A program made the position numbers and the translations under genes. DNA of 64,000 nt from Theobroma cacao. Taxonomy: Eukaryota > Streptophyta > Magnoliopsida > Malvales > Malvaceae. This document shows, piece by piece, positions 24,577 through 37,398 of this stretch. Numbering within the stretch: the stretch's first letter is position 1; the number at the start of each line of letters is the position of its first letter. The notes beneath the pieces were generated by a model. That model did not search any database, was not told where the DNA came from, and saw only the letters and a list, made by a program, of their open reading frames with translations. The stretch lies in NCBI RefSeq assembly GCF_000208745.1, contig NC_030850.1:35608041-35672040 (forward strand). The letters run 5' to 3'.

Positions 24577-27430
24577 GGAGTGGAGTTTTTAGATATTGGT
24601 TCTTTACCAATTCAACTTTGCTGCGAAGGTGCTTCAACCTTCATAACTTACTGCTTTTAGTTTCTGATCTTTTTTTTTCCGCTTTTTTTCTTTTTGATTT
24701 TTGTTGCCTGTGGTTCTCTTAAGCTAATTGTCTATGTGCCTTAGGCCCTATTGTTTCCAATCAAGAAACCAAACATTTTAGTAACTGGATGGCTTTGTAC
24801 AGTCCTTTTTCTTATTTTCAGCCTCATCCTTTGGATTTGGGTACATCTGTGAACTGTTTTGGTTCTTTTTCCTGCGATTGTTTGTTGTACACTTGACAAC
24901 AAGGCAAAACAAGTTTATGGGAACAGGAGAATGAATTTGACCTCATAAATTAAATTATCTGGCGCTTGCTTGTATGTCAGTCTTTCTCTTTTTAATCTTC
25001 CAATTGCTTCCTCAAGTCATCAACTCTCTTATATCATACAAGAAACCGTGGATATGGTACTTTCCAACTGTTTGTGAAATTCCTGAAACTTCCCAATCCT
25101 GCAAGTTTCCATCATAAATAGAGACCATGCTCTCCCTGCAACATAGAAAGGCTTTGAATTCAATGGTTTACCTCTCTGTGGAAAAACCATGGTTACATTT
25201 GGTTCAAACATTTTCTGCAATTCTCATGCAGCACCAAGGGAAAACTGATCATTGCTTTCAACAAAACTGCACCTGCCTAAAGTTTTTGGTTGGAAAAACC
25301 CCGCAGCTGAAAAAGTTTGTTAGACATCTTTCTGCTAGCTTTTCAACCGGATAATAATCCCTTTTGACATTCCTGATAAGCACAATAATTAAAGTGATAA
25401 GGTATGTTTAAGTTGGATTTTTGTGTTAAACGAGGGCTAAAAGATTTATCGGAAACTGCTGACATTGATGCTGAACCGTGGTTCATAGATTCATGGCACT
25501 TCAGATGGTCTTAAAAAGGATCCAATCCATCAAGATGTCCATTTTGATGGGTGCAATACATAATTAAACCTCATTATGTATAATGTATGATGATAGTTTA
25601 TGCATGCCAACCCTTGTATAATTAATACATTGAGTTTATAATTCTTTTTAATGCCTCCCCCTAATGAGATCACATGGGTCTTGCACCATTGGACCCCCAC
25701 ATGATTAGTTTCTTTAAACTCTTGTCTCTCTTTTTTCCCCTCCTACCATGAAAGTTCTTCATTGATAATCTAACTAAGCTTTTCTTAAACAAAATTATAA
25801 TAATATTTAAGGGTAAAGCCCATGTTGCATATGACTATGAGAGAGAGAGAGAAATTATTTATTTACGGAACTCCAATTTGTTCAATTTCTTAAGACTTGG
25901 GACATGAAATTAACCACCCCCATAAAAAGAAATGGTTTCAATGATGATTGATGCATATGTTTGTCTTAATTCTTATTCCTTTTAATGATAGTAGGTTGTT
26001 ATTCTCAAAATACTGCAGAGAAATTTACTTTTGGACAACCTATAAATCCCTATGATTCGTTGATTGCTTTGCCTTAATTGATTTCTTACCAAATTCTTGA
26101 AACTTGTTTGAGTTGGGGTCAATGGTGAAGATGGTGACAGGGTAGTGAGTCTGCTTAAGTCTTCACCTTGTTTAAGCAATGATTAAGACGGGAGCTTGAG
26201 CTTTGTGTAAAGCAAGTCTATATCATTGGGCTAATGTAACAACTTCTACCACTATTTTAGAATTAATTGAATTTGTTAATTCGTTTTTTTTTTTAAATTA
26301 ACCGATTGAGAATGACGGTTTATTTTGATTACTGTAATTGGTTTTGGGTGTCTAAATTTATAATTGAAATGTCTTTTTCTTAGTAACAATAATTTTCATT
26401 TTATTTCATTTTGTGACAAATTCCATATAAATGCAACTTGTTTTGCAAGTGGGGGAATGGGAAATTAGAGGAGGAGTTGCCACGTGCCTAGCATGTGGTC
26501 ACCATTTTGGTTTTTTTTTTTTAGATTTTCTTAAAAATTCACAGCATAATTTTATTAAAAAAGCTTGAGCACAATAATTAATTAATATTACATTTAAACT
26601 AATCATTTTTTTATATATAAGGGAAAAGATTAAAATGACTTATTACATCATTTTAGGCCATGATATATCTAAACTATCAGCAATTAAATAAAAACATAAG
26701 AAGATATTTTTTATTTATATACTCTATCATAAAAACAAATTTTATTTTGCAATAAAATTCCAAATGTAAATACCTTTGATCCAAAACTATTAATCTTTTC
26801 AATTACTTATTTTTTCTATATACTATTTCTAATTTACTAAAGTTTCAATTCTTACATACTTAAAAATCTTAATTTTTTTTAAAGAGAAATTGTTTAAGTT
26901 ATATATATATATATATTATTTTGATCCTTAATACTTTTATTTTCTTTCAACCATATTGTCTAATAATCATGTCTTAGATTTCAGTTAATGAGATCAACAT
27001 TTTTAGCCTCCCATGCAAGGTTCTTCATGGCCCTTAACGAAAAAAAACGTGAAAACTTTATGATAAAGAATACTCATTCTTTTTATCAAAATATTATTAA
27101 ATTCTATTAAAAATATTATTTAATACATTAATGATGAGAACTTATTAATTTTATAAATCAATTTATATGATTATCATGTATTTATTTAATAATTAAATAA
27201 TTATTTTTTAAAATATACTCTAAATAAACACATCTTAATTTTTTAAATTTACTGAGCAAAATTTATAAACTCTATTTAAAAAAAGAAAAATATTAAACAT
27301 TATTCAACTCGGATTATATATATATATATTCTCCAGGATATGATTTATTGTTTTGTATATGTTTAAAGAGTAAATTTTGAATTTTTTTAATTTAAAAAAT
27401 ATATATAACAGAAGCAATTAATTACTATAG
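24577..27430. other. spacer downstream of HAM
   Basis: The first few hundred bases (T-rich, to about 24900) should be the HAM 3' UTR. Beyond it the DNA is AT-rich with microsatellites (GA at 25839-25851, TA at 26902-26916 and 27317-27329) and a G-box-like CACGTG near 26481. No gene recognised. Confidence 0.4.
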
Positions 27431-27510
27431 AAGCTTTTCTAACGTGCAGCCTGCAGATCAAAGAAGCTTGTCCTAACGACCTTTAATGACACGTGGAGAA
27501 CATGCATTGG

Positions 27511-28038
27511 TTAAAGCAAAAGGGCCCCAAAATCATCTGTTGAAATATTCCAATCAAGAAGTGCGCGGAGGCCCAATCCAACAATGGTGACTGATTGTCT
27601 CATGTGCTGCATCGTTTGGGGACAGTGAGATTGAAAATGACAACCAGAAATGGGATGGATATGTATCTCTGTGCCTAAAACGACGGGGCCCAGGATGAAT
27701 GGTCGTGATCGTACGATCGAGCCACTTGTACGGAGGACCCAATACAAGACCGAGTGTAGATGAAGCCAGTCCAAAGATCTACGGACAGAAATGGAAGGCA
27801 GGGAGAAGTGGGCCCCTGCCCTTTTTCTTGCCTGAATCCCTGAGGTCTCGAGGCCAGTAAATGAACATGGAAACATGTCCATTTGCAGATCAGATACAGA
27901 CCTTCCTAGTGAATTGTCTTTGTCAACAAAGATTAAGCAATCTTTACGGTCTGATCCATGCTGTTTCGGGAGAATCACCATCTGATTGCCCAAAGGTTGC
28001 CGCAAGGTGGGTGACATTGAGCCAAGGGGGAAATTCAT
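27511..28038 (-). CDS. hypothetical ORF, 175 codons, unrecognised
   Basis: The ORF runs from ATG at 28038 to 27511 in a stretch clearly less AT-rich than its surroundings. The product starts MNFPLGSMSPTLRQPLG, is mixed in composition, and has no signal peptide, membrane segment or motif I recognise. A few residues (RSLDWLHLHSVLYWVL) could form an amphipathic helix. Overlapping ORFs on the same strand mean that frame choice is uncertain. It may be a lineage-specific gene, an exon of a spliced transcript, or a non-coding RNA. Confidence 0.25.
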   Translation of the reverse strand: MNFPLGSMSPTLRQPLGNQMVILPKQHGSDRKDCLIFVDKDNSLGRSVSDLQMDMFPCSFTGLETSGIQARKRAGAHFSLPSISVRRSLDWLHLHSVLYWVLRTSGSIVRSRPFILGPVVLGTEIHIHPISGCHFQSHCPQTMQHMRQSVTIVGLGLRALLDWNISTDDFGALLL

Positions 28039-28139
28039 AGATTTTGAGGATTTTTCTTTTCAAGGCAAGCTTTTCAATGCCTACTTTCCTTATCCTAACT
28101 AAACCATGGATAATCTCCCACCATGGCAATAGATTTCTT

Positions 28140-31100
28140 CACATTAATGATTAGACTCAAGACACTATTACATTTTTACCAAAATAGTGACCATGGGGTA
28201 CTTAATCCAAAATTTCTCAACAACCAGTCATAACATTTGAGCTCTCTAACTTGTCCATTGATGAAAGAAAGTGAAAGAGATTGGTTGTGTACAATTATTG
28301 CTTGCATGTTTTGAGAGATAAGTGGTAATATTTATGAAAAGAGACGTTAATATGCTAACGAGATATGATGACATGATGAAATTCAAATGAAAACATCAAC
28401 AAACATAATACGAGATCGATAAAATTTGAGATGAGAAAAAAAATGTGAGTATGAGTTTTGAAAAATTCTCTTGAATTGTTGTCCTTTTTTCATCCTATTT
28501 ACCAGAGAGTAGAATTTTGAAACCTTGGGTCAACATTAGATTGACAAAAGGGAGCCTGAAAATGAAATTTCTCAAAGATAGTACATGTCAAGAACATGAT
28601 TGAGTCAGTATGCCGGGACGTACTACAATGTTTAATACTTTGGCAATTGGAGGGTTTTGTACTTCAGACCAAGATCATTCCGTGTTCTGACATGGGATTT
28701 TCTTTTCTCCCTCCCCTTCCATCATAATCCAGAATTACTTTTCCCCTTCTTCCAAACTCTAGGTCATGCTAAGTTTCAAGTTGGTATAGCTTTTTTCTTA
28801 ACTCATACGTGTACCTGTTCAATTCAACTACGTGTGTTCTTTCTTGTAAGTTATGACTTTCCCTGGAGATTCCATTTTCTAAACTTGGGAAAACTCTGAA
28901 AGGAAATAGAGTTTTAGCTAGAAACGATCGAGTCTTTATGATCCAAGCTAATGCTTTTTCTCAATTTTGGCAGTTCTCTTCTAAAGTTTTTATCAGGTAT
29001 CAGATACAGATAGCTATCAATAATTCAGTATGTACTTAAATTACTGCACCAGTAAATCAAAAGGACCACCATTTTTACCCTTTCAAACTCATGCTGGAGG
29101 TGCCAAAGGAAGCCACGATTGGATATAACTGGTCAACTACGAGAACAGATAAATCAATTCATATGGTGAATCCAGGATGTCTCTCTTTGAAAGCGACGAA
29201 GGATCGGTGAATTACGTTGATGCTTTAATAACCAAGATTGGGAAAGGCACAGCTCATGGTCTAGGAACAGAAAGAATATTTTTTCTTACCCATAAATGGG
29301 ATTTTAGAAAGACAATGTAGAGTCAATTTCAGGGGGTTTAAGGGCTGTCTTAAGTAGTAGTTAGCTGGAGCTCTTGCCTTCCACAAACTAAAGGGAAACC
29401 CCACATGAAAATTTTCTGGCCCCTCACCCCCACAAAGTAGCTTTCATGAAACAAAGACAAGTTCCTTACGAACCAAAGTGTCTGAAAGAAACAATGATGA
29501 GGATTAATACATAAGAGGCCTTAACTAGAAGAGTCATAAGGCGAAAATGAGCTGGTCTTTTAGCAAAAGAGATTGAAATTATGGTGATTAGTGATTGGAG
29601 TAACAATATATCTATGGGGTTCTTTTTTTTTTTGTTTTGCTCTTAGGTGCGTGGCCCATTTGGGGGAAGGAAAGGGAAAGAACATAAGCAAATGAATGGA
29701 AAAGTGGCTTTCCCCTTATCATTCTTGGATGGACCTGCCATTGTTGCCTTTAGTCACCTCAACAGTTGAAAGCAGATTCCAGGGAATTGAAGAGGACGCG
29801 AGAGAGAGAGAGAGAGAGAGAAAGGGAGCAGGATTTAGCTAGGCTGGGCATCTTCTAGATATGGAAGCCCATAAAAGTGGCACACTTTCTTTATATTTTT
29901 TTCTTTGAAGCTCTTAAAAAATCACCCTTCCCTGGAAAGTATAATGATAAACAACTTTTCATTAAGGAATTGAGGTAAGCACTTTTGTCTCGAAGAAGCC
30001 TCCTAGGAGTGAGGGATTCAGTTTTTATGTTTTTTGGAAGAACAAAGATATGCTAGAGACTCGAGACATTTGCCAGCTTTTGTCCTCTTCAAAGTTCAAA
30101 ACATGTTTTGGTGGGTCACTAACCCAAAGCCTAATCCTGTAATTCAACCACCATTTCCTGTGCATCTTAACCCACAATCACCTTGTAAAACTTTCATTTT
30201 TCTTTTCTAGAGCTTACAAAATGCATAGAAAAAAACACACAAATGGGTCCCCTCTTTGCATGGGTAAAGAATATCGAAAAGGTTGAAAAAGGAAAAATAC
30301 CAGCAATCCAATTACCCTGCATTGGTGCTTTGGAATGCTGAAAATCTTCTTCAGATGGGCCAAAACAAAGTTTATTAGGGTTAATTACAAGAGTATATAC
30401 TATTCTTTATTGTTATTTTATTACTTAATCATGATTCTCAAATCATCAACCAGATCTTTTTTCCCACAAAGATACATATGCCACAGTGATAATATTGTTA
30501 TTAATTTGATCACAAGGCATTTCACGTTGTTGCTAGAAACATGCACATTCCTGTAACGTATCTTGCTCACGACAAGCTGTAAAGAAGGCTGAAAGTCTTT
30601 CAGGATATGATCTCTCTTGCCCGAGGTTGATGCTCTCTTTTTGCCCCCCTCGGCCCTTTAGGGAGTTGATGTTTCCTTAGCATCGAAGCAATCTGATGTT
30701 TATGATCATGTGGTGTTCTTGTTATAATTAACCCCCTAGTCTATATATTTGCTGACATGACTCTATCACAGTTTAATAATCCAATGAATTCCCATGATTT
30801 CTTCATAGTGAAACAGTATTTCCCCTTGATCTGCCACATGCATATGAGCACCCCAATTATATTATGTAACCACAAGCTAATAATTATGGTTTCAATTCTC
30901 AACCTTCAACAGAATGCAGCAAAGGAAAAGTGAGAGAATTGGTTGAGCCATGTAGTGCACAATGATTGCAGACTTTTAACACACATGCCAAGACCCATCA
31001 CTTGGTACCAAAAATGAAATACAAATCAAAACAATAAGATTAAGATAATAGTACTAAAATACTTAAAACAGAAAGAGAATAGGGGGGGGGGGGGAAACCA

Positions 31101-33548
31101 GGGAAGCTAAAGCCAAAAACCTTGTGAGCATCCAAGGCAATATGCCTCCAGAAAAAGTAATAGAAAGAAAAGCAAAAGGTGGTAATGAGGTGGAGATGTG
31201 GTGGGGTGGCGTAGCTGAGATACATGGGTGTGCGTGTGCAAGAAAAGTAAGGGTTTTCATCAGACAATCTTTTGCTTCTCTCTCTCTCTCACACACTCAC
31301 TCTCATTCTTCACTTTAATAGATGCTTGCCCACCATATCTTCTCCAACTCTTCTTTAAGTTTCCTTCATTGTTTTATTTTAAATTTTCCTCTCTCTTTGC
31401 TCTATCTCTTTCCCTCTTTTCCATCCTTTTCTTTCTCCATTTTCTAGTCAGCTTAGAAACAACGCGTTCTTTGCGTCCCACACATTTTCTTCTCTTCTTT
31501 CTCTTTCTATGTTGTGTGGTTTTTCCCCTTTTATGCCAAAACTAAAAAGTAAGCACTAATGCTTGTCAAAAGCCAATTATGGTAGGACCTCCATTAACAA
31601 ACATAACATCCTAATTGGCTTCTTCCCTCTCTTCATCCTCAAGCCTCTCTCTCTCTCTCTCTCATAAATTTAGTGGAGGTTTGGCTCCACAGGGACTTTG
31701 CATGGATGACTTGGCTATAAGGCCTCCAAACCAGCGTCTTTAGTTTCATTTTTATCCCATCCTTCTTCTCTTTTCTTTCTCTTTTTGTATTTTTGGAAAA
31801 ATTCCATGAAAGCCAAAGGTCAACCCCGTACGTTCATTATTGCTCAAGTCTTTTTCCACCTTTTATACTCCTTTTTATTCTTATTTCTCTGCTTGTTATC
31901 ATAATTCAATGTGTCCAAAGTCCAATAAATAAAGAAAAAAATAAGTTTTTTTATGAAATTAAGAATGGTGGGGTGGCACACCAACACCAAACCGAGCCTT
32001 CCCAAACCTGGTGTAGTTCTTGGAGTTGACCCCAAAGAAGCAAAAATGACATAAAGAAAAGAACAAAGAAGAAGAAACCGACAGCGATTTTGATTTGGGC
32101 AAACACATTTGCTTGGGTTGGAGTTTTGTCATTTTTCCATGACATAGTGCTAAAACAGACAACTCCATGTGAAAATTTTAAAGGGTTTGGCAGCCTCTTG
32201 TGTACATGGGGGCTTTGTCTTTGTGGTTGTTGCCTTCACGAAATAATTGGGTCACCGCCCTTTCTTGAATTCTTTTCTTCTTTCTCAGTTCTTTCAGTGA
32301 TGAGATCGGAGAAGACTTCCTCTTCCACAACACTGTACTAATTATTATAAGTACACTATAAATTTAGACGGCACAAAGAGTTGACCATTGATGATTGGTT
32401 GAATTCATTTTGCCGCTGAAATCTCTCTCTCTTGAATGATTGATGGATTAGATGGAGATCTCTTAGTGTCTTGCCCCCTTTAGATCCTTTGTCTCTTACT
32501 AAGCTCTCTGAGTTAGAACATGTTCAAACTCGAAAAGCCATCTATATTTTCTTTAGTAAAACCAATCATCTGAAACAGGATTAACATTAACAGATCAATG
32601 GTAAGATTCGATGAGTAGTAGTTAGCAAATGATTATACTCTTAGCTTGATTAACTTAGATTTGAATGTATAAGGTAGAAATTATGTAACAAAATTGAGGT
32701 GTATGTCCAACATTTAATGTAAAATTTGACTTGAGATTGGAGGCTGTTGATTAGGGCATGGTACCAAAAAAGTAAAAATCAAACATGATTTGTTTTCTGT
32801 TGCTGAGATTGGTGGTGGAACCGACAACATGGAGGAGTAACATCAAGTCATTATCATAACCACCAAGATCATAATGAAAAGATTGAAGCTTAGCCCATGT
32901 TATTATTGTAATGTGGTTATTATTTGAAAGCTGAGCAAGTGGCTAAACGACGAAGAAGAAACAAATGGGTTAGGATGCCATGTGAAACCCAGGTGGTGGT
33001 TAGTCTTATTACACAACCGGCCTCCTATCCAACCCAAAAAGGTGGGACAAAAGATTATAGTACCTGTCTTGTCTGCTATCAAAATCAGCGCTTTATTGAG
33101 CCCTGATTGAGCCCATATTTGGTCCATTAACGATTACAATTGTATAATGCATGCTATATTCTTCAAATAATCGTATTGGCATGTTCATTTTCAGTTCCAC
33201 ATTAGTCGTACATTTTTATCTTTTATTCAAGTTGGTCATATTATTACAAGGAAAAATTCCCACAAATTAAAAGCAAAACCGCATCATGTCCAAATGCACC
33301 TTGGTCTAGATAAAATTTGAGAAAGGTGTATAAAAATTTAACTCCAAGAGTTGACAATCGAGTAAAAATATGGGGATGGCAGAGCTGCAAATGCAATCTC
33401 AGCTTCCTTCTTTAAGAGCAAGTAGAATGAATTTACCCCTGCAAATATCCATCAAATTTGCTTCTGCAATCCTTTTAATATCCAAAAAGACAAAGGAGAA
33501 TTTCTATCTGGTATTATTCTCTCTTGATATTGGTCAAAATTTTACATA
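28140..33548. other. large spacer with simple repeats
   Basis: About 5.4 kb without a recognisable gene. It has GA/CT microsatellites at 29801-29820, 31276-31297 and 31647-31662, a 13-G run at 31082-31094, and a CT-rich block at 31270-31510. ORFs in the CT-rich block are low-complexity. I compared the region by eye with common plant microRNA sequences and found none. Confidence 0.4.
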
Positions 33549-34535
33549 TCAAACGCCATAGACCGGTAATAAGATTTTGACAAAAGAGTATGCAAGTGCA
33601 CCTGTGAATATGTAACTATCCACTCTGTCAAGTATTCCACCTGCATGACAATGCACACATGTTAACGTAATGATGACAAATGGTTTCTCAAGTTTTTTAG
33701 CACCAAATTACTCTAGCCAAATCATAAGAGCATCTATCTTTCAATTATTTCGAGTAGCAAACTTCTTGTTCACTCTCTGAGTATTGGAAATTAATTCAAC
33801 TTGTAAGATAACTTAAAATATGCACAACTATAATTACCATGCCCAGGTATTAGGGAGCCGGAGTCCTTAACACCAGCATCGCGCTTGATCATTGATTCAG
33901 TCAGATCACCAAAAACAGACCCAAAGAAGTTCAGAAACCCAAAGGCTATCGCACTGACAATGATGAAATAAATATGTCAAGTACTTGTTAATAAAAAATT
34001 TCAAAAGAAAAATAAACTAAAATATTCAGAGTTGTATAGATGTGGGTCAAGTTCATAGAATCCATGTTCGTTTATAAATATAACAGAGCAATCCAGTCAT
34101 CCCCATGTTTGGCTCCTGGAATGATGAAAGCACTTACACTGATCCTAGTCAAAAGATTTGGTTTAATTTAAAAAATAAAAAATCATCGTTTGTCATGGTT
34201 ACTCAAATTCCGTGTGCATGTGCCTACATACAGAAAGAGGCAGAAATCTTCAGAAAACACATTAGAAGCTCATGGTTCACATGCCATTGGACTAACGGAT
34301 GTGTGCATGCATGTAAAGTACATGATCCCAAATGGATGCAACCATTGCTTTACATATTAATGAAAATAAATGATTTTGTACACCTTTGGTCCTCTCAATG
34401 AAGATACCTTACACTGTTGCTATAGCTTTCCAATCCTAATAGGCTCAAGAGATATGTCAACCAAAAAAAGTATTCTGAGGCAAACGCTTGTCTTTTGTGG
34501 GAATGGATTCCAGTGATCTTTAAGTTACAATGGGC

Positions 34536-34572
<37 letters not shown>

Positions 34573-36769
34573 CAAGCTACTTTTGGATCACAAGATATTT
34601 AATACAACATTACTTGAGAGATAGATTGAATACCTTAGCCAAGATGCTGGCCAGCTAAAAATCTTTGACAATACAACAGAAGTTGCTATACAACCACCCA
34701 AACCAACAATAGCTCCTTCCCATGTCTTCTTTGGACTTATATTAGTAAGTGGTGTCCTACCAATGGCCTGGATCAGAACAAGGTAACAAAAACAATCATG
34801 CTCATCGGAAAATATGCCCACCAATTAAAATGTAAGGAAAAATTTGTCCTCATGCCATTTAAATAACTGTATTTTTTGAAATTTAATTGAAAAATAACCA
34901 AAAATATACTAACAAAGTGATGCCAGCAGCACTGAGCTCTAACATACTAACAGTTTTAATTTAATAAGTGAAGCAAAGTCTTGTTGATCAAGCCCATATA
35001 CCTTTCCACCCAAAAAAGCATATGTATCTGCGGCAATTATGCTGCTGACAGAAATCAAAGTTGCCACAAGGCCGACTGTCCAATGAGCTTGGCCACCAAG
35101 AAGAAAAGGCCATCCTGCTCCTAGTCCTGTCAAAAAGAAGCTGCTTAATAAAACAGTTTGGTGAAAATCATCACCCCACTCCCCCTTTTTTCCTAAACCA
35201 TACATGAAAATGAACCAGAAGCCAGAAGACATGAAGTTTCACATTTACGGAAAGAAAAGCTGTTTCAAGATCCATGATTCAGAAATTTCAAAATTCTAAT
35301 TGAAACCACCAACTTTTCAGCCAAAACAGTATATAAGCTCTGACTTCAAATGAAAATAATAAATTCCATTTTCAGTTCTAATTAGTCTACTTAGCAAATA
35401 TCAGTTTTCATGGAAAATTACTCAAATATTCGAGTTTACCAGCAGAAAAGAGTAAAAATCCAAATTCTTACTAGTATTCAAAGCAGGTGCTGCTAAACCA
35501 CATCTAAGCTTAACCCAGAAACAAGGGAGGTAGCCACAATAAAATAGCCCAAACATGGTACTGCTCAGCTGAGCAAAACGAGGATTTCCTCTTTGCAAGA
35601 GCAATGACATAGCCACAACAAATGCAGCGGATGTAACCGAAATATCAATATTGCCAAAGTACCTGACAATATAGCAGAAACACCAAATAAATTACAGCAC
35701 CAAATCATTTTTAAAAGCTTCTACACGCAAAGTAGGAATTGAACATATTTGGAACGCAAGATGTTGCATTCCAAATAAAGACAATGGAAACAAAATCTTA
35801 GAAGATCCCTTATAATACAATCAGAGAAGATAAGGTATATCCATCAATCTTACAAGGTAAGTATGGGCATGAGGGCACAAATAACAGAGCAAACTCGTGA
35901 GACATATCTTGGAGGAGGTGTCATTCCAGCAGCAATTCCACGGCTCCTTACCAACTCAAAATACTCACGTGCACCGAGGAAAACAGCAGCAGCCAAAGCC
36001 ACAGTGAAAACCCATCCCCCAGCTAATACAGCACCTCCAACAGAGATACCAATACCAAGTCCAGAAACAATCCTTTTCCTCAACTGACTTGATTTATGCT
36101 GTTGCTCAGAAAGAGCATCCGCCTTCACCGTTGGTAAAATATGGCCTTTGTCAACTTCCTACAACACAGCAGTCTCAGGAACCATCTTACACAACAGTTT
36201 CAATTTACCTATTGAACAAAACTTGAGAATTGAAACTTAGATAATAACTAATCATGCATGAATATTTCCAATTATCTACCAATCACTTCCAAAATTCTCA
36301 AATAACAAAATTATTCAAAACCCTTAGTTCCAATTCCAAGTTCTCATTTTTTTGCTTTTCTTAAGAATTGAAGCTCTTCAGACATCAATATGCAACAAAT
36401 AATTTTTTGACGAGTTCCAAATTCTGATTCTAAAGTAAAAAGCGAAAAACACAACTTTGAACCCATGAAAGAAACAAATAGGAGGACAGCTATAAGTAAA
36501 GGTACCTCCTTGGTATTGCTTTCGTCGAGACTTTCCGGTTCAGCTCGCGCCACAGCCGTAATAACCCGCCGGTTGATGTAAATACGGGCAGAACGAACCG
36601 GGACGACTAATTCGGATCCATCAAAGACTAACTTAAGCTTGAGTTTAGGGACTCCCCTTCGACTGAGAGTTAGGGTTTTGTTGGATAAGGGACGGCATGG
36701 GCAACCGCAAAGTGAAGTCACTGAGAGCGGAATGAGATTGTACCGATCGGTTTCGACGAAGGAGGCCAT
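33549..36769 (-). CDS. CDS4/5: phosphatidate cytidylyltransferase, plastid type (CDP-diacylglycerol synthase 4/5)
   Basis: Converts phosphatidic acid and CTP to CDP-diacylglycerol and pyrophosphate, the precursor of phosphatidylglycerol in plastid membranes. Seven exons: 36769-36506, 36158-35854, 35662-35472, 35126-35002, 34767-34634, 33953-33838, 33640-33549; 408 aa. Exon 1 encodes a Ser/Arg/Lys-containing N-terminus fitting a transit peptide. Residues from about 105 hold the soluble start ([17 protein letters not shown]), followed by multiple membrane helices. The CDS family signature is intact near the C-terminus: [20 protein letters not shown] continuing GILDRVD, with its Lys-Asp and His-Gly-Gly residues. 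[14 protein letters not shown] is the preceding conserved loop. The ATG at 36769 opens [11 protein letters not shown]. It is head to head with the EF-hand gene at 37266. By memory it matches At2g45150/At3g60620. Confidence 0.95.
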
Positions 36770-37265
36770 TAACAATGGAAGCAAATAATCAAATTAATAA
36801 AATGATAAATCTTTTTTTATGGGCGAAAATCCCAACTCATGTTTTCATTGTGGTTGGTTCGGTTTTTTTGAAGGATTTGAGGAGAGTTTGGAAAGACCTT
36901 TCGGAGTTTTTCGAGCCTTTGAGCTTCGAGGATGGTCTTTGGCTTGTTGGTATTGTACGGGGAACGGTTAGGTTCGTCATGTACAGTTCGTTCCTCGGGG
37001 TAATTATGGAATTGGGGAAAATAAAATTATTAATTTAATATTAATATTTTAATTCTTAAAATAAAATCTTACACATTTTCCTGGGAAAATTAGTAGAGGA
37101 AGAGAAATTTGGAGGGAGAAAAAAACAAAGATGCAATTAACGACTTTGTTATAGTACGGGGAAATTACAGGGGCAAACTCGTCCTGGAAATGAACGGGAT
37201 ATAAGAGGTGAAGGGGTAAAAGGCAACAGAAAGAATGGGAACCCCTCTTTGAATTCTTCAACGCA
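36770..37265. promoter_or_regulatory. shared upstream region of divergent genes
   Basis: The two start codons (36769 minus, 37266 plus) are 496 bases apart with no other gene between. The interval must therefore hold both promoters. No clear TATA box was seen for either. Confidence 0.5.
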
Positions 37266-37367
37266 ATGTCGCGCCGGAAATCTAAAGGGGAAATAGAATA
37301 TACAATGGCGAAACGCAGAATCTCGAATTCTGAATCAGAAGAGAGTGAAAGTGAAGAGAAGCTAAGC

Positions 37368-37398
<31 letters not shown>

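Noticed and set aside
28141..33548. possible microRNA precursor in the large spacer
   Set aside because: No stretch matched the common plant miRNA families I could recall, and no convincing long hairpin was seen by eye. A folding program would be needed to settle it.
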